Assembly: GCF_003052585.1 (NCBI RefSeq)
Contig: NZ_QASN01000019.1
Location: 62,001 to 126,000, forward strand
Direction of reading: 5' to 3'
DNA length: 64,000 bases
Source: Pseudomonas mangrovi
GTDB lineage: Bacteria; Pseudomonadota; Gammaproteobacteria; Pseudomonadales; Pseudomonadaceae
This document shows, piece after piece, positions 41,333-53,520 of this stretch. Positions within the stretch are counted from its first letter, which is position 1. Every line of letters begins with the position of its first letter. A model generated the notes under the pieces. The model was not told the origin of the DNA, searched no databases, and saw only the letters and a list, made by a program, of their open reading frames with translations. Position numbers and translations under genes: made by a program.

Positions 41333-41363
41333 AAAAGACCGGCCTGAGAGCCGGTCTTTTTTT
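41333..41363. terminator. Bidirectional terminator between pilE and ispH
   Basis: AAAAGACCGGC pairs with GCCGGTCTTTT around a 6-nt loop, with seven T on the plus strand and four on the minus. It ends the minor pilin operon and the ispH operon. Confidence 0.9.
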
Positions 41364-41382
41364 GCTGAACACACCGTGCTGA

Positions 41383-42330
41383 CTAGTCGACTTGCCTCAC
41401 TCGCAACTCCTTCGGCATCGAGAAGGTCACGTTCTCCGGCCGCCCTTCCAGCTCTACCGATGCTTGCGCGCCCCACTCCTGCAACTGATCGATCACACCC
41501 TGCACCAGTACTTCAGGAGCCGAGGCGCCGGCGGTAATACCGATGCGCCCTACTCCGTCGAACCACTCGCGGCGCAGGTCTTCGGCGCCGTCTATGAGAT
41601 ACGCGGGCGTGCCGATACGCTCGGCCAGTTCGCGAAGGCGATTGGAGTTGGAACTGTTCGGGCTGCCGACCACCAGCACCACCTCTGACTCGCCAGCGAG
41701 CTGCTTGACTGCGTCCTGGCGGTTCTGGGTGGCGTAGCAGATGTCGTCCTTGCGCGGCCCGCCGATGGCCGGGAACTTCGCCCGCAGGGCGTCGATGACG
41801 CGGCTGGTGTCGTCCATCGACAAGGTGGTCTGGGTGACGAAGGCCAGTTGCTGCGGGTCGCGCACCTGCAGGCGCTCAACGTCTGCCTCGTCCTCGACCA
41901 GGTAGATGGTGCCGCCATTGCGGTCATCGTACTGGCCCATGGTGCCTTCCACTTCGGGATGGCCTTCGTGGCCGATAAGAATGCATTCGCGGCCTTCGCG
42001 GCTGTAGCGCGCGACTTCCATATGCACCTTGGTGACCAGCGGGCAGGTGGCGTCGAATACCTTCAGGCCGCGGCGCTCGGCTTCGTTGCGCACCGCCTGG
42101 GAGACGCCATGGGCACTGAAGATGACGATGGAATCGTCCGGCACCTGATGCAGTTCCTCGACGAACACCGCGCCGCGGGCGCGCAGATCCTCGACCACGA
42201 ACTTGTTGTGCACGACCTCGTGACGCACGTAGATCGGCGGCGCGAAGACTTCGAGGGCGCGATTGACGATCTCGATGGCGCGGTCGACGCCGGCACAGAA
42301 ACCACGAGGATTGGCGAGCTTGATCTGCAT
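41383..42330 (-). CDS. ispH: HMB-PP reductase IspH (LytB)
   Basis: 315-aa 4Fe-4S enzyme for the last step of the MEP isoprenoid pathway. The cluster cysteines are in NPRGFCAGV (Cys12), [11 protein letters not shown] and the C-terminal half ([12 protein letters not shown]). The start is ATG 42330 ([12 protein letters not shown]); the upstream frame lacks support. Last gene of the murJ-side cluster ileS-lspA-fkpB-ispH. Confidence 0.96.
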   Translation of the reverse strand: MQIKLANPRGFCAGVDRAIEIVNRALEVFAPPIYVRHEVVHNKFVVEDLRARGAVFVEELHQVPDDSIVIFSAHGVSQAVRNEAERRGLKVFDATCPLVTKVHMEVARYSREGRECILIGHEGHPEVEGTMGQYDDRNGGTIYLVEDEADVERLQVRDPQQLAFVTQTTLSMDDTSRVIDALRAKFPAIGGPRKDDICYATQNRQDAVKQLAGESEVVLVVGSPNSSNSNRLRELAERIGTPAYLIDGAEDLRREWFDGVGRIGITAGASAPEVLVQGVIDQLQEWGAQASVELEGRPENVTFSMPKELRVRQVD

Positions 42331-42487
42331 GCTGGGGGTCTCAGAGCACGTAAAACAGGGGCAGAGTGTACTACCAGAGCGCGGTGTGCGGCCGCGCAAA
42401 GTCTGCTGAAACTGCAGCAGGCCGAATCACCTTTGCGGCGCCTTCACAACAGAGCAAATCCCCAGCCGAATAAGTTTGGGCAGACAC

Positions 42488-42925
42488 TCAGACCGCCTTC
42501 ACCTCGATGATCTCCACCTCGAAGGTCAGCGTCTTGCCGGAGAGCGGATGATTGAAGTCGACGGTTACCTGCTGCTCGTCAAAGCTCTTCACCACGCCGG
42601 GCAGTTCGCTGTTCGCGGCATCGCGGAAGATCACCAGCAGCCCCTCGCCCAGCTCCATGTCGACGAACTGGCTACGCGGCATGGTCTGCAGGTTCTGCGG
42701 GTTGGGCTGGCCGAAGCCGTTTTCCGGCTCGATGCTCAGGCTGCGCTTGTCACCGGCCTTGAGGCCCTGGATCGACAGCTCGAAGCCGGGCAGCAGGTTG
42801 CCGTCGCCGAAGCGGAAAGTCGCCGGCTGCTTGTCGAAGGTGGAGTCGACCACATCGCCATTCTCCAGCTTGATCGCGAAATGCAGGGTGACCTCGCGGT
42901 CCGGGCCGATGCGCAGTTCAGTCAT
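42488..42925 (-). CDS. fkpB: FKBP-type peptidyl-prolyl isomerase FkpB (SlpA-like)
   Basis: 145-aa FKBP with an inserted-in-flap domain. Parts seen are VTLHFAIKLENGDVVDSTFDKQPATFRFGDG split across the FKBP fold, LLPGFELSIQGLKAGDKRSL and the DFNHPLSGKTLTFEVEI end of SlyD/SlpA proteins. It lacks a His-rich tail. Overlaps the lspA stop by ATGA, so it is coupled to lspA. Confidence 0.94.
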   Translation of the reverse strand: MTELRIGPDREVTLHFAIKLENGDVVDSTFDKQPATFRFGDGNLLPGFELSIQGLKAGDKRSLSIEPENGFGQPNPQNLQTMPRSQFVDMELGEGLLVIFRDAANSELPGVVKSFDEQQVTVDFNHPLSGKTLTFEVEIIEVKAV

Positions 42926-43419
42926 TTCTCGGAATCTCCGGACTTCTTGCCGATGAACATGTCCAGCGCCAGCATGATGGCGCCGATGGTGATGGCGGTA
43001 TCGGCCAGGTTGAAGGCCGGGAAGTAGTAGCGGTCCTGCCAGTGCGCGAGGATGAAGTCCACCACATGCCCCAGCAACACACGGTCATGCAGGTTGCCCA
43101 GCGCGCCGCCGAGTACCAGCGCCAGCGCCACCGCGAGCCAGGTTTCGTTGGGCTTCAGGCGCTTGAGCCAGACTACCAGCGCAACGCTGACGCCTATGGC
43201 AATCACGGCGAAGAACCAGCGCTGCCAACCGGGCTGGTCGGCGAACAGACTGAATGCCGCGCCCTTGTTGTAGACGTGGGTCCAGTCCAGATAGCCGGGG
43301 ATGACCTCGAGGCGCTCGCGAAAGCCGACCAGCGTCACCGCCAGATGCTTGGTCCACAGATCCACCCCCACCACCAGCGCGGTAAGCCAGAGCCAGGCCA
43401 GTTTGCCAAAGCGGCTCAT
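42922..43419 (-). CDS. lspA: Lipoprotein signal peptidase LspA
   Basis: 165-aa inner membrane aspartic protease that cleaves prolipoproteins such as BamD and BamE. Four hydrophobic helices; catalytic Asp residues in NLHDRVLLGHVVDFI and FNLADTAITIG. Start ATG 43419 (MSRFGKLAWLW). Gap of 39 nt from ileS, as in the conserved ribF-ileS-lspA order. Confidence 0.95.
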   Translation of the reverse strand: MSRFGKLAWLWLTALVVGVDLWTKHLAVTLVGFRERLEVIPGYLDWTHVYNKGAAFSLFADQPGWQRWFFAVIAIGVSVALVVWLKRLKPNETWLAVALALVLGGALGNLHDRVLLGHVVDFILAHWQDRYYFPAFNLADTAITIGAIMLALDMFIGKKSGDSEK

Positions 43420-43458
43420 GCTGCCTTCCCCTGAGGTACATAGCACTTGTGGCGCGTA

Positions 43459-46290
43459 TCAGACATGTTTGCGGACCTCGCCACTGCCCTCAATGTTCTG
43501 CACGCAACGGCCGCAGATCTCGGGATGTTCACTATGGCTACCGACATCTTCCCGATGGTGCCAGCAACGCGCACATTTGGTCTGAGTCGACTTGACGATC
43601 TTCAGCTTGAGGCCTTCCAACTCGGTTACCACTGCGTCAGCAGGAGCCTTTTCGATGGGCTCGACCCTTGCGCCTGAGGTGATCAAAGCGAAGCGAAGTT
43701 CATCTTCCAGCGCACCCAAGTCGCCCTGCAGCCCCTCATCGGCGAAAAGAGTCACCTCAGCCTGAAGAGCGCCTCCAATTGCCTTGGCTGCGCGCATAGC
43801 TTCCAGCTCTTTGTTGACGGCGGCTTTCACTTCGGTGACCCGCACCCAGTAAGACTGGTCAAGCTCGAACCCTTCCGGCAGACGCGTCAGCCCCTGGTAC
43901 CAGGTATTGAGCATCACCGATTCGTTGCGCTCGCCCGGCAGGAACTGCCAGATCTCGTCGGCGGTGAAGGCCAGCACCGGCGCGATCCAGCGCACCAGCG
44001 CCTCGGCGATGTGGAACAGCGCGCTCTGGCAGGAGCGCCGCGCCACGCTGTCGGCGGCGGTGGTGTATTGGCGGTCCTTGATGATGTCCAGGTAGAAGCC
44101 GCCCAGCTCCTGCACGCAGAAGTTGTGCACCTTGTGGTAGACGTTCCAGAAGCGGTACTCGTCGTACGCCTCGATGATCTCGTCCTGCAGGCGCGCCGCG
44201 GCGTCCAGCGCCCAGCGGTCCAGATCGAGCATCTGCTCCACCGGCAGCAGGTCGCGCGCCGGGTCGAAGCCATTGAGGTTGGAGAGCAGGAAGCGCGTGG
44301 TATTGCGGATGCGCCGGTAGGCATCGGCGCTGCGCGAGAGGATGGTCTTGGACACGGCCATCTCGCCGGAGTAGTCGCTGGAGGCCACCCACAGGCGCAG
44401 GATGTCGGCGCCCAGGCTGTCGTTGACCTCCTGCGGGGCGATGACGTTGCCCAGCGACTTGGACATCTTGCGGCCGTTCTCGTCGACCACGAAGCCGTGG
44501 GTCAGCAGGCCGCGATAGGGCGCGTGGCCGTCAATGGCGCAGCCGGTCAGCAAGGATGAATGGAACCAGCCACGATGCTGGTCGGAGCCTTCCAGGTAGA
44601 GGTCGGCGCGCGGACCTTCTTCGTGGCCCATCGGGTGCGAGCCACGCATCACGTGCCAATGGGTGGTGCCGGAGTCGAACCAGACGTCCAGGGTGTCGCT
44701 GATCTTCTCGTACTGCGCCGCTTCCTCGCCCAGCAGCTCGGCCGCATCCAGCTTCGACCAGGCTTCGATACCACCCTGCTCGACGCGCTGCGCCACCGCC
44801 TCCATCAGCTCGACGGTACGCGGATGCAGCTCGGCGCTCTCCTTGTGCAGGAAGAACGGGATCGGTACACCCCAGGTGCGCTGACGCGAGATGCACCAGT
44901 CCGGGCGGCCGGCGATCATGCCGTGCAGGCGCGCCTGGCCCCAGGCCGGGACGAACTGGGTCTGCTCGATGGCATCCAGCGCACGGCGGCGCAGCGAGCT
45001 GCCGTCGTGGGCGACCTTGTCCATGCCGACAAACCACTGCGCGGTGGCGCGGTAGATCAGCGGGGTCTTGTGCCGCCAGCAGTGCATGTAGCTGTGCTGG
45101 ATAGCTTCATGCCTGAGCAGCGCGCCGACTTCGCGCAGCTTCTCGACGATCGCCGGGTTGGCCTTCCAGATGAACTGGCCGCCGAAGAACGGCAGGTCGC
45201 TGACATAGACGCCATTGCTCTGCACCGGGCCGAGGATGTCGTCGTTCTGCATGCCGTAGTGCTTGCAGGAGCGGAAGTCGTCCTCGCCGTAGGCCGGCGC
45301 CGAGTGAACGATGCCGGTACCCGAACCGGTCTCGACATAGTCGGCCAGGTACACCGGGGAGAAGCGCTCGTAGAACGGGTGGCGGAAGCGGATCAGCTCC
45401 AGCGCCCGACCTTCGCAACGGGCGATGATCTCGCCGGACAGCTCGTAGCGCGCCAGGCACGACTCGACCAGCTCCTCGGCGAGCACCAGCAGGCGCTCAC
45501 CGGTATCGACCAGCGCGTAGACGAATTCGGGATGGACGTTGAGCGCCTGGTTGGCCGGAATGGTCCAGGGCGTGGTGGTCCAGATGACGATGCTGGCGGG
45601 CTTGGCCAGACTGGCGACACTGAAGGCTTCGGCCAGTTTGTCGGCGTCCTCGACGACGAAGGCGACATCGATGGCATCGGACTTCTTGTCCTGATACTCG
45701 ACCTCGGCCTCGGCCAGCGCCGAGCCGCAGTCGAAGCACCAGTTCACCGGCTTCAGGCCCTTGAACACGAAGCCGGCCTCGACCATCTTCGCCAGGGCGC
45801 GGATCTCGCCGGCCTCGTTGGCGTACTCCATGGTCTTGTAGGGGTTGTCCCACTCGCCCAGCACGCCGAGGCGGATGAAGTCGGCCTTCTGCCCCTCGAC
45901 CTGCTCGCCGGCGTACTCGCGGCAGCGCTCGCGGGTCTTGTCGGCTGGCTGGTTCTTGCCGTGGGTGATCTCGACCTTGTGCTCGATCGGCAGGCCGTGG
46001 CAATCCCAGCCGGGCACGTAGGGCGCGTCAAAACCCGAAAGGGTCTTGGAGCGGATGATCATGTCCTTGATCACCTTGTTCACCGCATGACCGATATGGA
46101 TGCTGCCGTTCGCGTAGGGCGGACCATCGTGCAGGATGAACTTGGGGCGAGCCTCACCGATCTGGCGCAGCTTGCGGTACAGCGCAATGCTGTCCCAGCG
46201 CGCAAGCATCTCCGGCTCGCGCTGCGGCAGGCCGGCCTTCATCGGGAATGCCGTTTCCGGCAGGTTGAGGGTCGCTTTGTAGTCGGTCAT
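43459..46290 (-). CDS. ileS: Isoleucyl-tRNA synthetase
   Basis: 943-aa class I synthetase. The HIGH motif occurs as [11 protein letters not shown] near residue 65 and KMSKS as RKMSKSLGN near residue 600. The CP1 editing domain is in between, and a C-terminal zinc finger is formed by CARCWHH and CGRCVQN. Full length, of the bacterial type that is usually sensitive to mupirocin. Lies 14 nt downstream of ribF. Confidence 0.97.
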   Translation of the reverse strand: MTDYKATLNLPETAFPMKAGLPQREPEMLARWDSIALYRKLRQIGEARPKFILHDGPPYANGSIHIGHAVNKVIKDMIIRSKTLSGFDAPYVPGWDCHGLPIEHKVEITHGKNQPADKTRERCREYAGEQVEGQKADFIRLGVLGEWDNPYKTMEYANEAGEIRALAKMVEAGFVFKGLKPVNWCFDCGSALAEAEVEYQDKKSDAIDVAFVVEDADKLAEAFSVASLAKPASIVIWTTTPWTIPANQALNVHPEFVYALVDTGERLLVLAEELVESCLARYELSGEIIARCEGRALELIRFRHPFYERFSPVYLADYVETGSGTGIVHSAPAYGEDDFRSCKHYGMQNDDILGPVQSNGVYVSDLPFFGGQFIWKANPAIVEKLREVGALLRHEAIQHSYMHCWRHKTPLIYRATAQWFVGMDKVAHDGSSLRRRALDAIEQTQFVPAWGQARLHGMIAGRPDWCISRQRTWGVPIPFFLHKESAELHPRTVELMEAVAQRVEQGGIEAWSKLDAAELLGEEAAQYEKISDTLDVWFDSGTTHWHVMRGSHPMGHEEGPRADLYLEGSDQHRGWFHSSLLTGCAIDGHAPYRGLLTHGFVVDENGRKMSKSLGNVIAPQEVNDSLGADILRLWVASSDYSGEMAVSKTILSRSADAYRRIRNTTRFLLSNLNGFDPARDLLPVEQMLDLDRWALDAAARLQDEIIEAYDEYRFWNVYHKVHNFCVQELGGFYLDIIKDRQYTTAADSVARRSCQSALFHIAEALVRWIAPVLAFTADEIWQFLPGERNESVMLNTWYQGLTRLPEGFELDQSYWVRVTEVKAAVNKELEAMRAAKAIGGALQAEVTLFADEGLQGDLGALEDELRFALITSGARVEPIEKAPADAVVTELEGLKLKIVKSTQTKCARCWHHREDVGSHSEHPEICGRCVQNIEGSGEVRKHV

Positions 46291-46305
46291 CGTCAGTCAG
46301 GCTCG

Positions 46306-47244
46306 TTATTGAAGCGGTTGACCGAGCCAGTAGGCCCGGGCGGCAGCGATATCCGCATCGATCGCCGTTTTCAGCGCCTCCAGAGAGGCAAAACGCTGCT
46401 CGTCGCGCAGCTTGCGATGGAAGGCCACCGCCATCCGGTGGCCATAGAGGTCGCCGGAGAAGTCCAGCAGATGCACCTCAAGATGAGCGCTGCCGTCGCC
46501 GGCGACGCTGGGCCGCACACCTATGTTGGCAACCCCGGCATGGCGCTGGCCGTCGACTCGCGCACTGACCAGGTAGACGCCATGCAGCGGCGCCTTGCGC
46601 CGCTTGAGCTGGACGTTGGCGGTCGGCGCGCCGAGCTGGCGGCCGAGCTTCTGCCCATGCAGCACACGGCCGGAGATGCAGTAGGCACGACCGAGCAAGC
46701 GTTCGGCGAGGGTGAAATCCGCCGCAGCGAGCGCTTCGCGGACCCGCGTGCTGCTGACCCGCTCGCCGTCCAGCTCGACGGTGGCGGCGGCCTCGACGCT
46801 GAAGCCATGCTCGGCGCCGGACTGCAACAGAAAATCGAAGTCACCGGCACGATCACAGCCGAAGCGGAAATCGTCGCCGATCTCCAGGTGACGGATGCCA
46901 AGACCATCGACCAGCACCTGCTGGACGAACTGCGCAGCGGACAGCTCGCGCAGGCGGCGATTGAAGGCCAGGCAGACCACCCGCTCGACCCCTTCGGCGG
47001 CGAGCAGCTCGAGCTTGTCGCGCAACCGCGCCAGGCGCGCCGGGGCAGTCTCGGGACCGAAGAACTCGCGCGGCTGCGGCTCGAAGATCACCACACAGGC
47101 TGGCACCTGCAACTCGGCGGCGCGCTCGCGCAGGCGCATCAGGATTGCCTGATGGCCGCGATGAACGCCGTCGAAGTTGCCGATGGTGGCGACGCAGCCC
47201 CGATGCTGGGGCCGCAGATTGTGGAGGCCTCGTACCAGCTGCAT
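46306..47244 (-). CDS. ribF: Bifunctional riboflavin kinase / FAD synthetase
   Basis: 312-aa enzyme that makes FMN and FAD. The N-terminal nucleotidyltransferase domain has TIGNFDGVHRGHQAIL (HxGH) and SSTRVREALAAADF. The C-terminal flavokinase domain has GRVLHGQKLGRQLGAPTANV and GVYLVSARVDG. Upstream of ileS on the same strand. No FMN riboswitch was recognised in the 118-nt gap to murJ. Confidence 0.96.
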   Translation of the reverse strand: MQLVRGLHNLRPQHRGCVATIGNFDGVHRGHQAILMRLRERAAELQVPACVVIFEPQPREFFGPETAPARLARLRDKLELLAAEGVERVVCLAFNRRLRELSAAQFVQQVLVDGLGIRHLEIGDDFRFGCDRAGDFDFLLQSGAEHGFSVEAAATVELDGERVSSTRVREALAAADFTLAERLLGRAYCISGRVLHGQKLGRQLGAPTANVQLKRRKAPLHGVYLVSARVDGQRHAGVANIGVRPSVAGDGSAHLEVHLLDFSGDLYGHRMAVAFHRKLRDEQRFASLEALKTAIDADIAAARAYWLGQPLQ

Positions 47245-47362
47245 AGCACGCTTCTAGGTTCGAAAAGGGGGCGATTATACGCACAGCAGAGCCTGCCGGG
47301 TAGGCTGGATGCGGCGACGGCAGCGGCTTTCGGCGTACTCGGAAAGGTATCGGATCGTGCCG

Positions 47363-48907
47363 CTAGAGGACGGCCTTGCGGGAAAAGTCGCGCAACCGGA
47401 AGCCCATCAGCGCGAGCGCACCGAAATAGCTGATCACTCCCGCCAGGACCAGGCCGCCCAGGCGCAGCAGGCGCTCGAACATGCCGCCCGTATCCCACGC
47501 CGGCATCAGCTGCAACAGCCCGAGCAGCACCGCGACCATCAGACACACCGCCAGCCCCAGCCTGAGCACGAACACCAGCCAGCCCGGCTGCGGAACATAG
47601 AAGCCGCGCGCGCGCAGCTTCCAATAGAGCAGACCGGCGTTGAGGCAGGCCGCCAGCCCGACCGCCAGCGCCAGCCCGGCATGCGCCAGCGGCAGCACCA
47701 GCACGAAGAGAACATTCATTACCTGGGTCATCGCCAGGGTGAACATCGCGATGCGCACCGGGGTGCGGATGTCCTGGCGTGCGTAGAAGCCCGGCGCCAG
47801 CACCTTGACCATGAGAATGCCGAGCAGGCCCACCGAATAGGCGACCAATGCGCGCTCGGTCATCGCCGCATCGCTGGCGCTGAACTTGCCGTACTGGAAC
47901 AGCGAGGCGATCAGCGGCTCGGCCAGCACCGCCAGGGCTAGCGCGCAAGGTAGTGCCAGCATCAGGCACAGGCGCAGCCCCCAGTCGAGCAGCCGGGAAT
48001 AGGCATCGACATCCTGACTGGCGTGACTCTTGGAGAGTGACGGCAGAAGAATGGTCCCCAGCGCCACGCCGAGCACGCCGGCCGGCAGCTCCATCAGCCG
48101 ATCCGCGTAATACATCCAGGACACCGAACCTGCGACCAGGAAGGAGGCGAACACGGTATTGATGATCAGCGAGATCTGCGCCACCGAAACACCGAGGATC
48201 GCCGGCCCCATCTGCTTGAGCACCCGCCAGACACCGCGATCACGCAGGTTCAGCCGGGGCAGCACCAGCATGCCGATGCGCTTGAGCTGCGGCAGTTGGT
48301 AGACCAGCTGCAGCACGCCGCCGACCAGCACCGCCCAGCCCATGGCCATGATCGGCGGATCGAAATAGGGCGTCAGAAACAGCGCGAAGAAGATCATGCT
48401 GACGTTCAGCAGCGTCGGTACGAAGGCCGGTACGGCGAAGCGGTTCCAGGTATTGAGCACTGCGCCGACCAACGAGGACAGCGAGATCAGCAGGATGTAG
48501 GGAAAGGTCACCCGCAACAGACTGCTGGTCAGCTCGAAGCGCTCGGCGTTGTCGGCAAAACCCGGCGCCGTCGCCCAGACCAGCCAGGGCGCACAGAGCA
48601 CACCGATCAGCGTCACCACCGCGAGAACCAGCGTCAGCAGGCCGGCTACATAGGCGAAGAAGGTACGCGCCGCTTCCTCGCCCTGCTGTGCCTTGTACTC
48701 GGCGAGGATCGGCACGAAGGCCTGGGAAAAGGCCCCCTCGGCAAAGATGCGACGCAGCAGGTTGGGCAGCTTGAAAGCGACGACGAAGGCGTCGGAGGCA
48801 ATGCCGGCACCGAAGATCCGCGCCATGATGGTGTCGCGCACGAAGCCGAGGATGCGCGAGATCATGGTGACCGAACTGACCGCCGCCAGCGATTTGAGTA
48901 GATTCAT
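47363..48907 (-). CDS. murJ: Lipid II flippase MurJ (MviN)
   Basis: 514-aa MOP-superfamily protein with about 14 membrane helices that exports lipid II for peptidoglycan synthesis. The N-terminus [22 protein letters not shown] and [20 protein letters not shown] are diagnostic. The start is ATG 48907 (MNLLKS); the frame stays open 46 codons upstream without family similarity. Divergent from rpsT, upstream of ribF. Confidence 0.95.
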   Translation of the reverse strand: MNLLKSLAAVSSVTMISRILGFVRDTIMARIFGAGIASDAFVVAFKLPNLLRRIFAEGAFSQAFVPILAEYKAQQGEEAARTFFAYVAGLLTLVLAVVTLIGVLCAPWLVWATAPGFADNAERFELTSSLLRVTFPYILLISLSSLVGAVLNTWNRFAVPAFVPTLLNVSMIFFALFLTPYFDPPIMAMGWAVLVGGVLQLVYQLPQLKRIGMLVLPRLNLRDRGVWRVLKQMGPAILGVSVAQISLIINTVFASFLVAGSVSWMYYADRLMELPAGVLGVALGTILLPSLSKSHASQDVDAYSRLLDWGLRLCLMLALPCALALAVLAEPLIASLFQYGKFSASDAAMTERALVAYSVGLLGILMVKVLAPGFYARQDIRTPVRIAMFTLAMTQVMNVLFVLVLPLAHAGLALAVGLAACLNAGLLYWKLRARGFYVPQPGWLVFVLRLGLAVCLMVAVLLGLLQLMPAWDTGGMFERLLRLGGLVLAGVISYFGALALMGFRLRDFSRKAVL

Positions 48908-49038
48908 CGAACGCAGATGCCTGAAGGATTCGCCGCAGCCGTGGAAGCTGGCGAGTGTAGAGCGCAGCGCCCGAGAAAGCACCTGGCCGCCCAGCTCGGC
49001 AACCGATCCGCGACTTGCATTGAATAGTGCGAACGGCC

Positions 49039-49067
49039 TTGACAAGGCCCGACTCGGTCGGCATGAT
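49039..49067 (+). promoter_or_regulatory. Sigma-70 promoter of rpsT
   Basis: Perfect -35 TTGACA (49039-49044), a 17-nt spacer and CATGAT (49062-49067), about 50 nt before the rpsT start. Confidence 0.75.
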
Positions 49068-49117
49068 TCGCGGCCTTATTTGTTTGCTATCCCCCAGTTT
49101 TTTCGAGGAGCTTGACG

Positions 49118-49387
49118 GTGGCCAATACACCTTCTGCCAAAAAACGCGCCAAACAGGCTGAGAAGCGTCGTAGCCATAACGCCAGCCTGCGCTCCATGGT
49201 CCGCACCTACATCAAGAACGTGGTCAAGGCTATAGACGCCAAAGACCTCGACAAGGCCAAGACCGCCTACACCGCAGCTGTCCCGGTCATCGACCGCATG
49301 GCTGACAAGGGCATCATCCACAAGAACAAGGCCGCTCGTCACAAGAGCCGCCTGAATGGTCACATCAAGGCACTCTCCGCTGCCTGA
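49118..49387 (+). CDS. rpsT: 30S ribosomal protein S20
   Basis: 89-aa basic helical protein that binds the 5' and 3' minor domains of 16S rRNA. The sequence [20 protein letters not shown] is diagnostic. The start is GTG 49118 with GAGGAG at 7-8 nt; a TTG at 49112 would add two residues. A non-ATG start for rpsT allows the autoregulation known in E. coli. Followed by a terminator that is duplicated 215 nt further on. Confidence 0.96.
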   Translation: MANTPSAKKRAKQAEKRRSHNASLRSMVRTYIKNVVKAIDAKDLDKAKTAYTAAVPVIDRMADKGIIHKNKAARHKSRLNGHIKALSAA

Positions 49388-49429
49388 TTCGACCCTTCGA
49401 TAAAAGAACCGGCCCAGGCCGGTTTTTTT
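49382..49429 (+). repeat. Direct repeat, copy 1 (rpsT end plus terminator)
   Basis: A 24-nt identical block (49382-49405, covering the rpsT stop codon) plus an AACCGGCC/GGCCGGTT hairpin with a T-run. The same arrangement recurs at 49597-49640. Confidence 0.85.
49407..49429 (+). terminator. Intrinsic terminator of rpsT
   Basis: AACCGGCC pairs with GGCCGGTT around a CA centre (effective loop 6 nt), followed by seven T. Confidence 0.9.
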
Positions 49430-49471
49430 ATGCCCGCGTAGCAGCCACGAGGCGCCGTATCACTGCAGGCA

Positions 49472-49497
49472 GGATTAGCCGCCTACGGCGTAATCCG
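49472..49497. repeat. Palindromic intergenic repeat A
   Basis: GGATTA...CGCC and GGCG-TAATCC form an imperfect palindrome. I recall the unit GGATTAGCCG...CGTAATCC as a frequent dispersed repeat in Pseudomonas genomes. Confidence 0.6.
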
Positions 49498-49552
49498 CCA
49501 TAGATCCGAGCGCGGCGGTGAGTCTCCACCCCACACCTGGCAGTACGGAACT

Positions 49553-49579
49553 GGCGCAATGCGCTGCGCTTATTGCGCC
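49553..49579. repeat. Palindromic intergenic repeat B
   Basis: GGCGCAAT-GCGC and GCGC-TTATTGCGCC form an imperfect 27-nt palindrome, followed by CTAC. It is of the dispersed REP-like type seen in several gammaproteobacteria. Confidence 0.65.
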
Positions 49580-49596
49580 CTACACCCCTACGCCCC

Positions 49597-49640
49597 GCCT
49601 GATTCGACCCTTCGATAAAAAACCGGCCTTGGCCGGTTTT
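49597..49640 (+). repeat. Direct repeat, copy 2 (rpsT end plus terminator)
   Basis: The 24-nt block of copy 1 is identical here (49597-49620) and runs into a second CCGGCC/GGCCGG hairpin. The distance from copy 1 is 215 nt. Confidence 0.85.
49617..49640. terminator. Second terminator, between rpsT and creA
   Basis: AAAACCGGCC and GGCCGGTTTT with a TT centre, flanked by A- and T-runs. It can work for the minus-strand creA operon as well as for rpsT read-through. Confidence 0.85.
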
Positions 49641-49669
49641 TTATGTCTGCAGATTCGTATTGGTGCCTG

Positions 49670-50134
49670 TCAGTGCTCGGGCCAGGGCAGGATCGGGATG
49701 GCGGTCACCGAGTTCTGCGGGCTTCCCTCGATCACCCGGTCGCTGTAGACCAGATACACCAGGGTGTTGCGCGTGCGATCGAAGAAGCGAACCACCTGCA
49801 TGCTCTTGAAGACCAGCGAGGTGCGCTCGCGAAACACTTCCTCGCCATCCTTGAGATCGCCACGAAACTCGATGGGCCCAACCTGACGACAGGCAATGGA
49901 CGCCTCCGAGCGATCCTCCGCCAGACCCAGCCCACCCTTCACCCCACCGGTCTTGGCACGCGACAGATAGCAGGTCACGCCCGCGACCTTGGGATCGTCG
50001 AATGCCTCCAGGACGATCTTGTCGTTCGGCCCCAGCCACTTGAACACGGTGGAGACCTCGCCGATCTTCTCGCCGAAGGCCACGGAGGACAGCAGGGAGT
50101 AACCAAGCAGTACGGGTAACGCCAGCGCCTTCAT
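49670..50134 (-). CDS. creA: CreA family periplasmic protein
   Basis: 154-aa exported protein with a signal peptide (about residues 1-21, [13 protein letters not shown]) and the CreA domain: [45 protein letters not shown] and CRQVGPI with two conserved Cys. Function unknown. Last gene of the rplU-rpmA-obg-proB-creA group; it starts 10 nt after proB. Confidence 0.9.
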   Translation of the reverse strand: MKALALPVLLGYSLLSSVAFGEKIGEVSTVFKWLGPNDKIVLEAFDDPKVAGVTCYLSRAKTGGVKGGLGLAEDRSEASIACRQVGPIEFRGDLKDGEEVFRERTSLVFKSMQVVRFFDRTRNTLVYLVYSDRVIEGSPQNSVTAIPILPWPEH

Positions 50135-50144
50135 CCTTCGCTCC

Positions 50145-51263
50145 TCAGACCAGAACCAGATTGTCGCGATGGATCAGCTCGGGCTCGTCGACATAGCCGA
50201 GCAAGGACTCGATGGCATCCGAAGCCTGACCGATGATCTTCTGCGCCTCGACCGCGCTGTAGTTGCACAGCCCGCGGGCGATCTCGCGACCCTCGGCATC
50301 CACACAGACGACCATCTCGCCACGGCGAAAGTTGCCCTCCACCCGCCGGACGCCGACCGGCAACAGGCTCTTGCGCGCATCGCGCAGCGCCGCAACAGCA
50401 CCCGGATCGATGGTCAGAGTGCCGCGCGTCTGCAGGTGCCCGGCGAGCCACTGCTTGCGCGCCGCCAGCAGACCGCACTCGGAGGTCAGCAGAGTGCCCA
50501 GGCGCTCGCCTTCCTGCAGACGACCCAGCACCCGCTCGATGGCGCCACCGACGATCACGGTAGAGGCACCCGAGCGCGCCGCCAGACGCGCAGCACGCAG
50601 CTTGGTCTGCATGCCGCCACGCCCCAGCGCACCGCCGGTACCGCCAGCAACGGCATCCAGCGCGGCATCGTCGGCGCGCGCCTCGAAGATCAGCTGCGCA
50701 TCGGGGTTATGCCGCGGATCGGCATCAAACATGCCGTCGCGATCGGTGAGGATCACCAGCAGATCGGCTTCGACCAGGTTGGCGACCAGCGCCGCCAGGG
50801 TGTCGTTGTCGCCGAAGCGGATCTCGTCGGTGGCGACGGTATCGTTCTCGTTGATCACCGGCACCGCACCCAGCTCGACCAGCGTGCGCAGGGTGCTGCG
50901 CGCATTCAGGTAGCGCTTGCGGTCGGAGAGATCGTCATGGGTCAGCAGGACCTGGGCGGTATGCCGGCCGTGCTCGGCGAAGGCCGACTCCCAGGCACGC
51001 ACCAGACCCATCTGACCAACCGCCGCCGCGGCCTGCAGCTCGTGAATGGCGCTCGGCCGCACGCTCCAGCCCAGCCGACTCATGCCGGCAGCCACCGCCC
51101 CCGAGGAGACCAGCACCAGTTCGATGCCAGCCTCGCGCAACGCAACCATCTGCCCGACCCAGCGTGCCATGGCCGCCTGATCGAGCCCGCGACCGTCTGC
51201 CGTGAGCAGAGCGCTGCCGATTTTCACCACCCAGCGCCGCGCGTTCGTCACCTTGTCCCGCAT
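50145..51263 (-). CDS. proB: Glutamate 5-kinase
   Basis: 372-aa enzyme for the first step of proline synthesis. The amino acid kinase domain (about 1-260) has [38 protein letters not shown] and GTGG(M)QTKLRAA; the C-terminal PUA domain (about 275-372) has [15 protein letters not shown]. The start is ATG 51263 ([14 protein letters not shown]); an adjacent ATG 51266 is equally placed. Confidence 0.95.
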   Translation of the reverse strand: MRDKVTNARRWVVKIGSALLTADGRGLDQAAMARWVGQMVALREAGIELVLVSSGAVAAGMSRLGWSVRPSAIHELQAAAAVGQMGLVRAWESAFAEHGRHTAQVLLTHDDLSDRKRYLNARSTLRTLVELGAVPVINENDTVATDEIRFGDNDTLAALVANLVEADLLVILTDRDGMFDADPRHNPDAQLIFEARADDAALDAVAGGTGGALGRGGMQTKLRAARLAARSGASTVIVGGAIERVLGRLQEGERLGTLLTSECGLLAARKQWLAGHLQTRGTLTIDPGAVAALRDARKSLLPVGVRRVEGNFRRGEMVVCVDAEGREIARGLCNYSAVEAQKIIGQASDAIESLLGYVDEPELIHRDNLVLV

Positions 51264-51347
51264 CATCCCCGCCTCAATCACAGATCAGACATTCGGTGTA
51301 GCGGGTACCCGCCACACCGGGTTCCGGCCGTACAGCTGCCGGCCAGG

Positions 51348-52926
<1,579 letters not shown>

Positions 52927-52965
52927 GAGTTCAATACTCCAATAAGAGGATCAGGCGAGCTCAGC

Positions 52966-53277
52966 TCAGCCCTGGATACCAGTGATTTTGATCTCGGTGT
53001 ACCACTGACGGTGGCCCTGACGCTTCATGTGGTGCTTACGACGGCGGAATTTGATGATGCGGATCTTGTCGTGACGGCCTTGCGAGACGACTTCAGCAGT
53101 CACCTTGGCACCGTCGACGACCGGAGCACCGATCTTCACGTCATCGCCATTGGCGATCAGCAGAACGCGATCAAGGGTAAAGGATTCGCCAGTGGCGAGC
53201 TCCAGCTTCTCGACCTTGAGGAATTCGCCTTCAGCGACTTTGTATTGCTTACCACCGGTAACGATTACAGCGTACAT
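52966..53277 (-). CDS. rplU: 50S ribosomal protein L21
   Basis: 103-aa protein: [20 protein letters not shown] at the start and [23 protein letters not shown] at the end, both diagnostic of L21. First gene of the rplU-rpmA operon, with a sigma-70 promoter about 140-165 nt upstream. Confidence 0.97.
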   Translation of the reverse strand: MYAVIVTGGKQYKVAEGEFLKVEKLELATGESFTLDRVLLIANGDDVKIGAPVVDGAKVTAEVVSQGRHDKIRIIKFRRRKHHMKRQGHRQWYTEIKITGIQG

Positions 53278-53412
53278 GTCTTTCTCCGTTGATCCTGCTC
53301 ACCCAGCGCTTTATAGGAAGAGTCGTCGGCTGGCATGGCTGCCCGGGGCCGGAAGGACGCCCGTGCAATTGCGTAAGGCAGGGAAAATGCCCAGTTGAGT
53401 TCGGGGTGCGCG

Positions 53413-53441
53413 ATTGTACGCAAGGCTCCGGGGCCACGCAA
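53413..53441 (-). promoter_or_regulatory. Sigma-70 promoter of rplU-rpmA
   Basis: Minus strand TTGCGT (53436-53441), a 17-nt spacer and TACAAT (53413-53418). It leaves a leader of about 130 nt before rplU. Confidence 0.7.
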
Positions 53442-53459
53442 GGGTCATGGCTACTCGCC

Positions 53460-53488
53460 TTGACAGTCCCATACCCCCCACCTAGCAT
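53460..53488 (+). promoter_or_regulatory. Sigma-70 promoter of ispB
   Basis: TTGACA (53460-53465), a 17-nt spacer and TAGCAT (53483-53488), 32 nt before the ispB ATG. It is back-to-back with the rplU promoter. Confidence 0.65.
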
Positions 53489-53520
53489 GCCGCGCAACCT
53501 AACTGGAGTGACCCCCGCCG

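Noticed and set aside
47245..47362. Possible FMN riboswitch before ribF
   Set aside because: The gap is only 118 nt and shows none of the conserved RFN element segments.
44560..47433. 957-codon plus-strand open frame opposite ileS and ribF
   Set aside because: Antisense shadow spanning two certain genes; no domain recognised.
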